Below the pieces are notes generated by a model. The model was given only the letters and a program-made list of their open reading frames with translations, did not search any database and had not been told where the DNA came from. A stretch of DNA of 35,439 nucleotides from Calothrix sp. MO_167.B12 (GTDB lineage: Bacteria > Cyanobacteriota > Cyanobacteriia > Cyanobacteriales > Nostocaceae): assembly GCA_030066045.1 (NCBI GenBank), contig JASJCJ010000093.1:1-35439 (forward strand), read 5' to 3'. Shown in pieces: positions 8,714-17,629 of the stretch. Position numbers and translations under genes: made by a program. The first letter of the stretch is position 1; the number at the start of each line of letters is the position of its first letter.

Positions 8714-10003
8714 TCAGGGCTTGCATCCAGTCAAAATCTCATTAAAAAGAGACGAGTAACGGCGTGCTTGAATTTCCAGGGTAAACTCTTGTTCTGCTTT
8801 CTCACGGGCGCGGTGGGACAACTTCTGAGACCTATCTTCGTTCTCTAGCACCCAGGCAATTCCTTCAGCCAAATCTTCAATTTTATAGGGTTGGGCTAAG
8901 TAGCCATTTTTCTGATGCTCAATCATATCTGGCATACCGCCAATGTTGAAGGCAACGGAGGGAGTCCCACAGGCTATAGCCTCCAGCACGGTATTTGGTA
9001 AGTTATCTTCAACTGAAGGCAAGACAAATACATCGGCAGCTGAATATACTAGTGTTAGGGAAAGGTCATCACTGAATGTACCTAGGTAGTGAGTTTTAAA
9101 ACCAAACTCAGGCGGATTTTCTGGTTGAGAAGCTCCAAAAATCACTAACTCTAACCTATCTTGCCATCCAGATTGACTTAGCTCTTGCAGTGCTGGTTGC
9201 AACAGGTGAAATCCTTTTCTTTTGTCACTGGTTGCTTTTAATGACCCAAATAGAATCAGTTGCTTATCTTGAGGTAAACGTAGTATTTCTCTTGCTACCT
9301 GTCGATTGATTGGTCTGTAATTTTCCGTATCGAGACCATAGGGGATTAGTTCAATTCGTAAATCCTTGAACAAGGAACTGGAGCCAGCACACTTGGCTAA
9401 CCATGAGCTAGGGGTAGCAATAGTCAAGTTGAGATTTTTCCAAGCTTTAGCTTTGCGTTGCCATACCCAACGAGATAAATCCCTGTTTTTGCTACTGCCA
9501 AGTTGAGGACAGGTTCCACAAGATGCAGTGTAGCCGGAGCAATCCCAACTGTAATGACACCCCCCAGTAAATGCCCACATATCATGAAGCGTCCAGATAA
9601 CGGGTTGCTTAAACTTGGCAATTGTTTCAATCTGAACAAACGCTTCACGAATCCAATGCAGGTTAATGATGTCAGGATTGAGCTGCTCAACTTTGGGGAT
9701 GACTGTATCTGGAAGCCACTGAGTAGAAAAACATCCCTGACGTTGAGAGTAAAGCTTTAAGGGTAAGACATCAACAGCAACTCTCATTCTCGCAATATTC
9801 TGTGAGAGCCTAGTCTTAGGTGCCGCTACTGCCTTATCCCCACTAGATTTATTTTGCACCAACATCTGAGAGGTGACACCAATACCTCGTAAGCCTTGGT
9901 GTAAGCGATAAGTAGCACGAGCTGCCCCACCATTAATATCAGAGTTGCTCAGATGTAAAACCTTCATTCCTTGTGTCTCATTTGATTTTTCTTGCACTAG
10001 CAT
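8714..10003 (-). CDS. GT4-family glycosyltransferase
   Basis: A GT-B glycosyltransferase of 429 residues. The family start is usually directly at MKVLHLSNSD, which is codon 13 here (ATG at 9967), so the 12-residue leader from 10003 may be untranslated. Seen: SDINGGAARATYRLHQGL at the N-terminus, a Cys-rich central stretch (GGCHYSWDCSGYTASCGTCP), FGSLKATSDKRKGF in the donor domain, and the intact EX7E motif in EDNLPNTVLEAIACGTP. The Cys-rich insert is characteristic of a cyanobacterial/bacterial subgroup. Substrate unknown. Confidence 0.88.
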   Translation of the reverse strand: MLVQEKSNETQGMKVLHLSNSDINGGAARATYRLHQGLRGIGVTSQMLVQNKSSGDKAVAAPKTRLSQNIARMRVAVDVLPLKLYSQRQGCFSTQWLPDTVIPKVEQLNPDIINLHWIREAFVQIETIAKFKQPVIWTLHDMWAFTGGCHYSWDCSGYTASCGTCPQLGSSKNRDLSRWVWQRKAKAWKNLNLTIATPSSWLAKCAGSSSLFKDLRIELIPYGLDTENYRPINRQVAREILRLPQDKQLILFGSLKATSDKRKGFHLLQPALQELSQSGWQDRLELVIFGASQPENPPEFGFKTHYLGTFSDDLSLTLVYSAADVFVLPSVEDNLPNTVLEAIACGTPSVAFNIGGMPDMIEHQKNGYLAQPYKIEDLAEGIAWVLENEDRSQKLSHRAREKAEQEFTLEIQARRYSSLFNEILTGCKP

Positions 10004-10052
10004 CTCATCAGTGACCTTAAAGTGTCACGAATCATCCTGAATAGCTTAGTAA

Positions 10053-10988
10053 TTACTCAATTTCTGTATACTGTCCTGAACGCATTTCCATGTAAGGACG
10101 TTGAGACTTGGATCTTAAACTGACCTGTAAACTATAGTAAAAATTCCGAAAATTGGCTCTTGCACGTTGAAGTAAACTTTTCTTCCAAACCAGAATATCT
10201 GGATTCACCGAAGCGACAGTGGATTTAACTTGAGGGACTTCCAACTGACCATAGCCTTCCGGTAAAAAGTGAGCGGTAAAAGATTTTCTGGAATGCTTCG
10301 GATTGATGTTTGGAAAAGCACCATGCACTAGAAAGGGATGCCAGAAAAGAACAGAACCTTTTTCCAGTAGCATTGGCTGGAATTGGTAGTTCTCCTCTTG
10401 TATTATTTTTTGAATTTTTTGCACATATTCTTCGTGATCGCTAAACATTGGAATATCCGCATTTCTGCTAATTAAAGGTCCCTTGTGGCTCTTAGGAACG
10501 ACAAAAAAAGCACCTGCATCTTCTTGGATATCTTCAAGGGCATACCAGCACGCGACTAAGTGACCAGCAGGATCGCTGTCTAAATAGTAGTGATCTTGGT
10601 GTGCTACCGTTCCGGTAGATTTGTCAAAAAACATTGTTTGCCAAATAGTATGTTTCTGCCTACCAGTAAGCCTTGTTAATACCTGAGAAACAGAATTTGA
10701 ACAGATGATCCTTAATGCTGATTGACAAAAATCTCTTTGAGAAACTAAATCTATTGGGTTAAGAATCGAATGCTCTATAAATCCTTGTTCGTTAACTATG
10801 AGTTTTTCTGTTCTGTTAGTATCTTGAGACCTGAAGTAATAGTTATTTGAACCTTTCAAAGCTTCATAGCTATTCATGAAGTCAGTAATTTGATTCGGTG
10901 AAATTGCATCTTTTACAACTACATACCCATTCTCCTGGTAGTAATCTCTAATCTGTTTATTTTGATTTGGCAATAAAACTTGTGACAT
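10053..10988 (-). CDS. Phytanoyl-CoA dioxygenase (PhyH) family protein
   Basis: A non-haem Fe(II)/2-oxoglutarate oxygenase-like protein of 311 residues. The iron triad appears intact: H130 and D132 in AHQDHYYLD, and H222 in FLVHGAFPN, with R234 placed to bind 2-oxoglutarate. It lies between a glycosyltransferase gene and a truncated methyltransferase gene in the polysaccharide locus, 49 bp upstream of the former. It could hydroxylate or oxidise a sugar or lipid carrier, but members of this family act on very different small molecules, so the substrate is open. Confidence 0.85.
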   Translation of the reverse strand: MSQVLLPNQNKQIRDYYQENGYVVVKDAISPNQITDFMNSYEALKGSNNYYFRSQDTNRTEKLIVNEQGFIEHSILNPIDLVSQRDFCQSALRIICSNSVSQVLTRLTGRQKHTIWQTMFFDKSTGTVAHQDHYYLDSDPAGHLVACWYALEDIQEDAGAFFVVPKSHKGPLISRNADIPMFSDHEEYVQKIQKIIQEENYQFQPMLLEKGSVLFWHPFLVHGAFPNINPKHSRKSFTAHFLPEGYGQLEVPQVKSTVASVNPDILVWKKSLLQRARANFRNFYYSLQVSLRSKSQRPYMEMRSGQYTEIE

Positions 10989-11109
10989 AATTCATTCTCC
11001 TGAGAATCTTTTACGAATAACTGTTTTGTCGCAACCTCTGAGAGGATTTTTGAAAAGTAGTTAGCATGATATGCCAGTCATTTTCATGCTTGTTTTATCT
11101 TACCCCCTA

Positions 11110-11604
11110 TTATTCTAGATATGGATTGGGATACGGATCGATGCAAGTGATATCTATTTTATAGCTTGAATCTGAAGCAGCCATTAGCATTGTCTTGGTT
11201 GATACACCACAACCAATTTGAATTACTTTTCTTGGCTTAAAAGTTGCAATAAAACAATAAAGAAAATCTGCTTCAATTTTCCCAAAGCCATATTCATTGT
11301 CTTGGCAAGATAAAAAATGAATATCTTTCGACATTAAGACTTCTCTATTTTTTGTTGAACAGCAAGCTCTCACAAACTGCAACTGTTCTTCTAAATCCGT
11401 ACCATTAACACCTAATAGAGAATAGGGTTTTCGCCATGAATATGAGTTCCTTAATTTATTTATGTTAGGTATTGAAGAATAAAAATAATCGGGCATTACA
11501 TGAATACCAAAATTTTGAAAAAACTCGATTTGTCTTCTCCCAAATACTTTTCGTGGAATATTTTTTATTTTGTTCAGAAAAGTAGAGATTGTTGATTGTG
11601 ACAT
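11110..11604 (-). pseudogene. 3'-truncated SAM methyltransferase
   Basis: The preferred start is ATG 11604, giving MSQSTISTFLNKIK; the frame extends to 11661 but the added part is low-complexity Ile/Tyr. The 164-residue product has a helical N-terminal region, then motif I VIQIGCGVSTKTML (127-140) and the motif II region ITCIDPYPNPYLE, where it stops. Class I methyltransferases need roughly 100 more residues for the rest of the Rossmann fold, and the following 100 bp do not continue the domain in any obvious frame. It is therefore probably inactive. Confidence 0.72.
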
Positions 11605-11705
11605 AAAATAAATATAAATTGATTCTATACTTAGATTGATACATATGGATGGATTATGCAATTAATTTTCCAAATTTATGTAATATCTATGTAATATATA
11701 TAACT

Positions 11706-11813
11706 GTCTGCAATTACAAAAAGTTTTAGTAGTTCGGCTTGGCGAATTACTTCAAATACTTTTTCAGTTGTATCTGGGGGTTTGAAGATAATAAATGCAA
11801 CAGGAGTTTTCAT
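11706..11813 (-). pseudogene. Remnant: head of the GT2-like glycosyltransferase (copy 1)
   Basis: From ATG 11813, 36 codons match the first 36 residues of the intact glycosyltransferase at 14894-15802 with about 30 identities (MKTPVAFIIFK, then PPDTTEKVFEVIRQA). Homology then ends abruptly and the frame closes about ten codons later. It is a truncated paralogue lying between the beta-helix gene and the truncated methyltransferase. Confidence 0.85.
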
Positions 11814-11872
11814 AGATAATGATTGATTTTTGCTAAAAATTCCTTATCTTAATCATTACCACTCAGGCTTTT

Positions 11873-13876
11873 TTATTTATCTTCATAACCAACAAATACC
11901 AAATAATCTCTGAGTTCCTGAACTTTTGCAGAACTTAACCTCCGCGTTGGTAGGTTCTTTTCTCTTGCTTTCAGGGGACTATTTTTCTGGATGCGGAAAT
12001 CATAATTGTCTGGTTTCACAAACTGGGGGGCTATCCATTGATAATCAGTTTCTCCCGTAAAATCTACCCATCCGTTGATGTCACTCATCCTATTCTTCTT
12101 AAAACCTAAGCCAAATACTTTTGTTTGAGGTGCCCAGTAAACATTATTCAAGCCAACATACTTGTTTTCTAGAACATCACGGTAGATTTTAGGATCTCCA
12201 GTCTTCTGGACAATCAAAGCTTGATTGCTATTGCCAGCAACAATAACATTATTACGGAACTGGGTAGCTCCGAGGAAAATGGGGGTTTCTGTACCATCAT
12301 TCTCACCAAGTATTTCCCCTAGTTTGTCAGAGAATTTGCGTGATTTAGATGATACTAACTGTACAGTATCACCTGCATTAATTCCATGAATAATCGAGTT
12401 TTCTACAAAGATGTTTGTCGCATCGGTAATTAAAAGATTGCTCCTGTTGTTATCAGCTAGCAAGGCGTTACGTACTAGGAATGGCCCTGGTGAAATCTCC
12501 AGATGTAAACCGTCAAGATTATGGATTGCTGTTAGGTCTTCAATAAGAATATTTTTGTTGGCAATGTCAAACCACAATCCCTTGGTAATATTCCCGATAG
12601 ACTGGTGACGGCGAAATATGCCTTTCCGGGTCTGGTGGATCTTGGCTCCTGCTATTGCCCATCCAATAAAATTACCACTGTAGCCACGCCAGTTGTTAAA
12701 GCTGGTTTTGTTGTCTTCCCAGATTGTGTTCAGCATTACATGAACGCCGATTCCCATAAAACCGTTATAGTTGGCGGTATTGCGGCGAAGGGTAACGTTT
12801 TTTGTGTTTAGTAAACTCAAGCCTTTGGAGTTGTTCCAACGAAAATCACAGTCTTCAATGAGAATATTGCTACCCCGGAATTCATTTTCACCGTACCAGG
12901 GTCCAAACATCACTGCTGCACCAGTAATTGCTGTTTTACCACTGCTGTGCTGAAAGTTTAAATTGCGTAGCACCACATTTTCCATATGAAAGAATCGAAG
13001 CAGAAATCTCTTGGTACCTACTTCGATCTTTGCTTTGGAAAATTCAACATCCTCCTTTGGGCGGACATAAATTTTGTTACCGTTTTCTTCTAACTCTGCT
13101 ACTCCAAAAGTATCAGGTTTCAGGGTTTTTTGTGGCTCCTCAAAACCAACATATTTGTGATTGCCCTTGCCACTAAACTGATCTGGCCAGGTATATTTGT
13201 ACTTTTCTAACAAAACTTGCTTCAGAGGTTCTCCATTCAGAAAAACCATCTCACTGCGATGGGCAATTACTTCTTTAGGACCATATTTACCCCAGGCTCC
13301 ATCATTATTACCGAAATCATATTGCCAGTCGTGTTCGTAATAGATAAACTTATCTGTTGCATCTTTAACTTGTTTCCAACTATCCGGTTGCCAAACTTCA
13401 GAACCACTGAATATTACTTGTCCTTTTTTAGTACCTTCAATAACTAACAGGGCATCTTTAGCTTTAGATCCAAGAGCTTTGCCATCAATCACCAACTCTC
13501 CTTCCCGGTATACACCAGGGTAGATGAGGATTTTAGTCCCCTCCCCTTTCTTTAAATAACCCTTAGCTTTTTCAATAGCAGCGTTAAAGCTTTTTAAGGG
13601 ATTTTGCTTTAATCCAGAATTTTCATCCGATGCGGCAGGATGATTAATATCTACATGGATGATTTGATTGATTTTACTTTCATCGATTTGAGCACCAGTA
13701 ATATCATTGGTATTCAGAATTTGGGAAGGGTTCTGGTCAGCAGCACTAGTTAATTTATATACCTGATTGCTAGGGACAGAGTTTTTCTTTATCCAATTTT
13801 GGCAACTAGTAAGTTGTAGCCCAAGAAGGATAGATAAGAAACTAAAAATAGCGATCCGGATATTTTTCTTTGGCAT
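11873..13876 (-). CDS. Right-handed parallel beta-helix lipoprotein
   Basis: A 667-residue exported protein. A signal peptide ends in the lipobox LTSC with Cys25, so it is probably anchored in a membrane facing the periplasm or the cell surface. From about residue 70 it shows the DUF1565/pectate-lyase-like pattern (HPAASDENSGLKQNPLKSFN, ILIYPGVYREGELVI), followed by repeated Asn-rich turns (NVVLRNLNFQHSSGK, NTIWEDNKTSFNNWRG) forming helix coils up to about 530. Proteins of this fold in polysaccharide loci include lyases, hydrolases and C5-epimerases. The catalytic type cannot be assigned here. It could trim or modify the polymer during export. Confidence 0.85.
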   Translation of the reverse strand: MPKKNIRIAIFSFLSILLGLQLTSCQNWIKKNSVPSNQVYKLTSAADQNPSQILNTNDITGAQIDESKINQIIHVDINHPAASDENSGLKQNPLKSFNAAIEKAKGYLKKGEGTKILIYPGVYREGELVIDGKALGSKAKDALLVIEGTKKGQVIFSGSEVWQPDSWKQVKDATDKFIYYEHDWQYDFGNNDGAWGKYGPKEVIAHRSEMVFLNGEPLKQVLLEKYKYTWPDQFSGKGNHKYVGFEEPQKTLKPDTFGVAELEENGNKIYVRPKEDVEFSKAKIEVGTKRFLLRFFHMENVVLRNLNFQHSSGKTAITGAAVMFGPWYGENEFRGSNILIEDCDFRWNNSKGLSLLNTKNVTLRRNTANYNGFMGIGVHVMLNTIWEDNKTSFNNWRGYSGNFIGWAIAGAKIHQTRKGIFRRHQSIGNITKGLWFDIANKNILIEDLTAIHNLDGLHLEISPGPFLVRNALLADNNRSNLLITDATNIFVENSIIHGINAGDTVQLVSSKSRKFSDKLGEILGENDGTETPIFLGATQFRNNVIVAGNSNQALIVQKTGDPKIYRDVLENKYVGLNNVYWAPQTKVFGLGFKKNRMSDINGWVDFTGETDYQWIAPQFVKPDNYDFRIQKNSPLKAREKNLPTRRLSSAKVQELRDYLVFVGYEDK

Positions 13877-13931
13877 TGTTAATCGAATAAGATTGTATAG
13901 TACTAAATTGATATTCGATTATTGAAGTACC

Positions 13932-14828
13932 TTATGCTTCTAACCATTTTGAGAGGTCTCGCTGAATTAGGTTCTGGAGTTCCAAGATATCCTCCCGGAA
14001 TACTTCGATTAATTCCTTCTGTATATCCAGGGGACATTGGGGCTTCAAAGAGTTCTGAGTTCTAAGGTAGTTGGCAATATTTTTTCTTAACCTAACTGGA
14101 AGAATTGGTCTAAGAAAATTCCTTACTGGGTTTTCTGTATTTAGAAGAGCATCTATAGTTTTGTTTTTACGAGTGCCAGATATATTTAAACGGGTGAAAA
14201 CTTCTGGCATAAATGTATCATCTACATCCAGGAATTGAAAAATGTCCTTGATTAGCTCAGCAGGATTATTATTCAAATCTTCGTAAAGGTAAACCTTAAT
14301 CTGACTAATATCAAAATTATCAAAATAGCACTTCAACTGGATAGAATAAAATCCCATTTGTTTATAACGCCAAAGATACTCCCAATTTTGATTAATACGT
14401 ATTTCTTCCTCTCCCAGAGCCTTAGCAAAATCTAGTGGCTCACGTTCATCTCTGATGGCGTGCATAAAGCTAGAATAAGCTCTATCCACTGGGTTACGCA
14501 GGATGACAATCAATTTGACATCAGGTATGTAGTGTTTTATGCGTTCAGGAGCTTTCTGGCTATACAAGTACCAAGTAGTTGCTTCACCAATAGCGATTTC
14601 ATTTGCAGCACCTTGAAAAAGTTGACGATATTCTTCTATATCAGTTACTACATGATTGTATAATTCTGCATCACCAGGTCCAGAAAAGTTTGGTTTTTCA
14701 CCCTCAAAGTCAAAAAAACCTGGTTCTTTTACAGGACTCATGTAAATCTGGGGATGCTGATTCAAATAATGCCATAGAGCAGTTGTTCCAGCTTTTTGTG
14801 CACCTATAATGAGAAAGTTGGGGATCAT
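13932..14828 (-). CDS. Sulfotransferase (heparan/NodH-like domain)
   Basis: A 298-residue PAPS-dependent sulfotransferase. The 5'-phosphosulfate-binding loop is GAQKAGTTAL (9-18) and the 3'-phosphate site is VILRNPVDRAYSSFMHA (108-124), with Arg111 and Ser119/120 in the expected places. The EPGFFDFE segment near 35-42 resembles heparan-sulfate N-sulfotransferase-like bacterial proteins. No signal peptide is seen, so it probably sulfates a sugar intermediate in the cytoplasm. The neighbours are a beta-helix lipoprotein and a GT2-like glycosyltransferase. Confidence 0.9.
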   Translation of the reverse strand: MIPNFLIIGAQKAGTTALWHYLNQHPQIYMSPVKEPGFFDFEGEKPNFSGPGDAELYNHVVTDIEEYRQLFQGAANEIAIGEATTWYLYSQKAPERIKHYIPDVKLIVILRNPVDRAYSSFMHAIRDEREPLDFAKALGEEEIRINQNWEYLWRYKQMGFYSIQLKCYFDNFDISQIKVYLYEDLNNNPAELIKDIFQFLDVDDTFMPEVFTRLNISGTRKNKTIDALLNTENPVRNFLRPILPVRLRKNIANYLRTQNSLKPQCPLDIQKELIEVFREDILELQNLIQRDLSKWLEA

Positions 14829-14893
14829 ATTTGCTAAAGTATAAAATAATTAGAAATTCCAGGTAGTAACTATGGGTGAAGTTTATCTTTCAA

Positions 14894-15802
14894 CTACTTA
14901 TGTCTAATTAAAGACTTTACTGTCCTGCGAATTTTTTGTTGCCAAGTTTCTGCCCATATTTTTTTATAACGAAGATAGTCATACTCTCGATCTACAGCTA
15001 TTCCTAGGGGAGGTTGCAAAGGAAAATTAATCGGGAATGTTGGCATATTAGCCCTCTCGTCATGAGATGAGTTTGTATGCGTTCCTTCTGCTGTAAAACC
15101 TATATTTGAGATTAAATTAACAGAGGGTGTAACAGAAAAACCTGAATAAGCCAGACACATAAATAAAAATTGGTAAGCCCAACTATTAGTCTTACCGTTG
15201 TATGTATTATCTAGGTGTTGCTTGCGATTAAGATATTGTTTTTCATCAGCAATTATATCTCTTACTCGATTCTTAATTTCAGGCATTGACCACAATTTCA
15301 TGTCCACATCATAGCAGTCCCATGCCCTTTTCCATGTAGCCCAACCCCAACAGCTAAAGTAGTAAGAAAAATGATAACTTTGAATCTCTGATTTCCATTC
15401 ACCCAATAGATTTGTACCAGTAATACTCATAACTCGCTGGTCATTTCTATATTTTTCTAATAGCTCTTCACAAAACCGGAAAAAAGTAAGTTCGGGCAAA
15501 CAATCATCTTCCAAGATAATTGCTTCTTCAATATTATTAAAAACCCATTCTAATCCACTCGATACGCGCTCCTTGCATCCCATATTTACATCAGCATAGT
15601 TTTTGAACACCTCGCAGTCCCAGTCAACGCGATCGATAATTGCACGGGTAGCAGCACACTTTTCTGCTTCGCCAGGTTTGTCTAATCGTGGTCCATCTGC
15701 TATTACAAATAGTTTTGGCGGTTTGGCTTGGCGAATTGCTTCAAATACTTTTTTAGTTGTATCTGGGCGCTTGAAGATAATAAATGCAACGGGTGTTTTC
15801 AT
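14894..15802 (-). CDS. GT2/GT-A-like glycosyltransferase
   Basis: A 302-residue GT-A fold glycosyltransferase. The N-terminus PVAFIIFKRPDTTKKVFEAI and LFVIADGPR form the nucleotide-binding strand. AIILEDDCLPELTFFRF supplies an EDD metal-binding motif near residues 96-99, and FSYYFSCWGWATWKRAWDCYD is characteristic of this group. It resembles the proteins often annotated as glycosyltransferase family 2 or hemolytic-protein-HlpA-like. Two decayed copies of its 5' end lie 3-4 kb away on either side (11706-11813 and 16759-16831). Confidence 0.85.
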   Translation of the reverse strand: MKTPVAFIIFKRPDTTKKVFEAIRQAKPPKLFVIADGPRLDKPGEAEKCAATRAIIDRVDWDCEVFKNYADVNMGCKERVSSGLEWVFNNIEEAIILEDDCLPELTFFRFCEELLEKYRNDQRVMSITGTNLLGEWKSEIQSYHFSYYFSCWGWATWKRAWDCYDVDMKLWSMPEIKNRVRDIIADEKQYLNRKQHLDNTYNGKTNSWAYQFLFMCLAYSGFSVTPSVNLISNIGFTAEGTHTNSSHDERANMPTFPINFPLQPPLGIAVDREYDYLRYKKIWAETWQQKIRRTVKSLIRHK

Positions 15803-15829
15803 AGAGATTTAATTATCAAATAAACATTC

Positions 15830-16552
15830 TTAGAAAGAGTAATGAAAATAGTCAATATCACATTCAAATAATTGTTGAATTTTCTTTTTTGTTTCAGTTG
15901 TGTATATATCTCTGTAATTCAAACTTGCAGAACCTGCATCTTTATGGATATGAGGTAACTGCTTGTTGTTTAATTGGAGTTTTTTCATTAAAACAGCAAA
16001 ATATTGCTGAAGATTTTCAAACCTCAGAATATAATCCATGACATTTTCTCCTTTCAAGTTGATAATAAAATCAAGCTGTGATCTGCGCTGAGCTATTTCA
16101 CCATGTTTGATTATATTTTTTTCCTCGAACCATTCATAGCAAAAATCTCTAAATGATTGGTAGTGCTTATATCGATTATGGGAAGAAAACGAAGAAACTG
16201 CTCTTTGCCATGGATTTCTAACTACACAAAATTTAAAAGTAGGTTCGAGTAAATTGGAGGGTATCAGATTAAGAAGTTCAATCTCTCTGTAGGTTAAATG
16301 CTCGAGTGATAGGGTATACGTGTAAGTACCTTTAAGATAGTTCAATTGCTAGTTGTTCTTATCATTTCTGGAAGGGAACAAGAACTGTTTGGTTTTCCTT
16401 TTGAATTTTTGAGATACTCCTCTCAAACTCTTATAAATATCCTTGTCATTTTGATTCAGCTCAGAATATACTCCAAGTGCTTTCTCTATACTGCCTCCAG
16501 CAGTTTTAGGAATGTGTATGAAAAGCCAATTTTGTTCTTGATTATATGGCAT
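15830..16552 (-). pseudogene. Carbohydrate sulfotransferase split by an amber codon
   Basis: From ATG 16552 the frame gives MPYNQEQNWLFIHIPKTAGG, with the 5'-phosphosulfate loop, and runs 67 codons to TAG at 16349-16351. The same frame continues without further stops to 15830, and this second part has the 3'-phosphate site VVRNPWQRAVSSFSS. Together they make one Sulfotransfer_2-type protein of about 240 residues with a single nonsense codon. An earlier ATG (16618) lies inside the adjacent MITE and is unlikely. Either the gene is dead, the stop is suppressed, or the base is an error; a CAG or AAG codon would need one change. Confidence 0.82.
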
Positions 16553-16596
16553 ATTCGTATTTTGATAACAGGAATTAACGTTAATGAAATTAAGAC

Positions 16597-16746
16597 AGGA
16601 CTTACGCAACTGGCACATTTATCCGAAAACTGTCACATAGGATTGATTTAGCTCTAATACCTACAAATCAAAGCTTATAAACTTTTACATCAAATTTAAA
16701 TATGAGTGCCATTTAGGATTATTTTGTGACTCTTGCGTAAGTCCTA
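16597..16746. mobile_element. MITE-like element with perfect 13-bp inverted ends
   Basis: About 150 bp bounded by AGGACTTACGCAA (16597-16609) and TTGCGTAAGTCCT (16734-16746), a perfect 13-bp terminal inverted repeat. There is no transposase frame inside. The same ends occur at 2508-2638. The element lies 44 bp upstream of the split sulfotransferase and 12 bp from a decayed glycosyltransferase head, so it sits in a breakpoint region. Confidence 0.82.
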
Positions 16747-16758
16747 TAAGAGCTAAAG

Positions 16759-16831
16759 GCGAATTATTTCAAATACTTTTTATGTTGTATCTGGGCGTTT
16801 GAAGATAATAAAAGCAACATGAGTTTTCATT
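16759..16831 (-). pseudogene. Remnant: head of the GT2-like glycosyltransferase (copy 2)
   Basis: From ATG 16831 the codons read MKTHVAFIIFKRPDTT, stop, KVFEIIR, matching residues 1-24 of the glycosyltransferase at 14894-15802 at about 21 positions. It carries an in-frame stop at codon 17 and ends close to the MITE at 16746. Confidence 0.82.
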
Positions 16832-16844
16832 TTTAATTTTATAG

Positions 16845-17555
16845 CTAACTAATATTTATATTCACAGGCTTTTGAGCTTCCATATACAAAGTTTCCCAAG
16901 ATCTACCCTCTTTATCCTTAATTAGTAAACCATCGGTTCCTTGCATAAAAGAAACTTCTTTAACATTGATGAATTCTGCTTCCTTTAAAAACCTTGCCAG
17001 CAGCTCACTATCCCAGAGAGACAGATGACCATGATCCTGAGTCAAAGTTCTAATTGCTTCACAGCCTGTCTGCCATTTATTAAATTTTTCGTGTACCTCT
17101 TCACCACAGTAGTATTTCACATATTTTTTCAAATCAGGAACAGTTACTCTGAGCCAAACACCAGGCTTCATTGTTCGATTCAATTCCTTGAGTAATTGCA
17201 GAGCCTGATCGGGATATAAGTGTTCAAGAGCATGTTCTGTAAAAACTCCATCCCATACATTATCATCACAATTAAGAGGAAACCTCAAATCCAGCATCCA
17301 TTCAGGTCGATTTCTAGATATTTTCAAAAAATTAAGACCATTAAAAAAATCAGCATTTATCCAATTGTCAAATTTGTTTCGACCACAGCCTAAATGTAAC
17401 AAATTTTTAGTATTGGCTTTCAATTTCGGTTTGTAATTTAGGAAAAATCTTCCATATAAACTCCTGACTTCAAAATCCAATATTTTTCTGAAATTCACTT
17501 GGTTATCTTTGTTAAGAATACTATATTTTTCTTCAGCTAGTGAATTGCTTATCAT
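16845..17555 (-). CDS. Class I SAM-dependent methyltransferase
   Basis: A 236-residue methyltransferase of the Methyltransf_11 type common in polysaccharide loci. Motif I is LLHLGCGRNKFDNWINADF at about residues 52-70. The central TEHALEHLYPDQALQLLKEL and WLRVTVPDLKKYVKYY stretches are typical of the group often annotated as predicted SAM-dependent methyltransferases. It is transcribed with the FkbM gene 74 bp upstream. Acceptor unknown; O-methylation of a sugar is the usual inference. Confidence 0.82.
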   Translation of the reverse strand: MISNSLAEEKYSILNKDNQVNFRKILDFEVRSLYGRFFLNYKPKLKANTKNLLHLGCGRNKFDNWINADFFNGLNFLKISRNRPEWMLDLRFPLNCDDNVWDGVFTEHALEHLYPDQALQLLKELNRTMKPGVWLRVTVPDLKKYVKYYCGEEVHEKFNKWQTGCEAIRTLTQDHGHLSLWDSELLARFLKEAEFINVKEVSFMQGTDGLLIKDKEGRSWETLYMEAQKPVNINIS

Positions 17556-17629
17556 GAATCTTGACCGTTTTACTTTTGCTATTGGTTGACAAATTATCTG
17601 GCAGCAGAATATTTTTGATTGATTCTTAA

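Noticed and set aside
16553-16618. Longer N-terminus for the split sulfotransferase
   Set aside because: The extra residues start inside the MITE at 16597-16746; the family pattern begins at the ATG at 16552.
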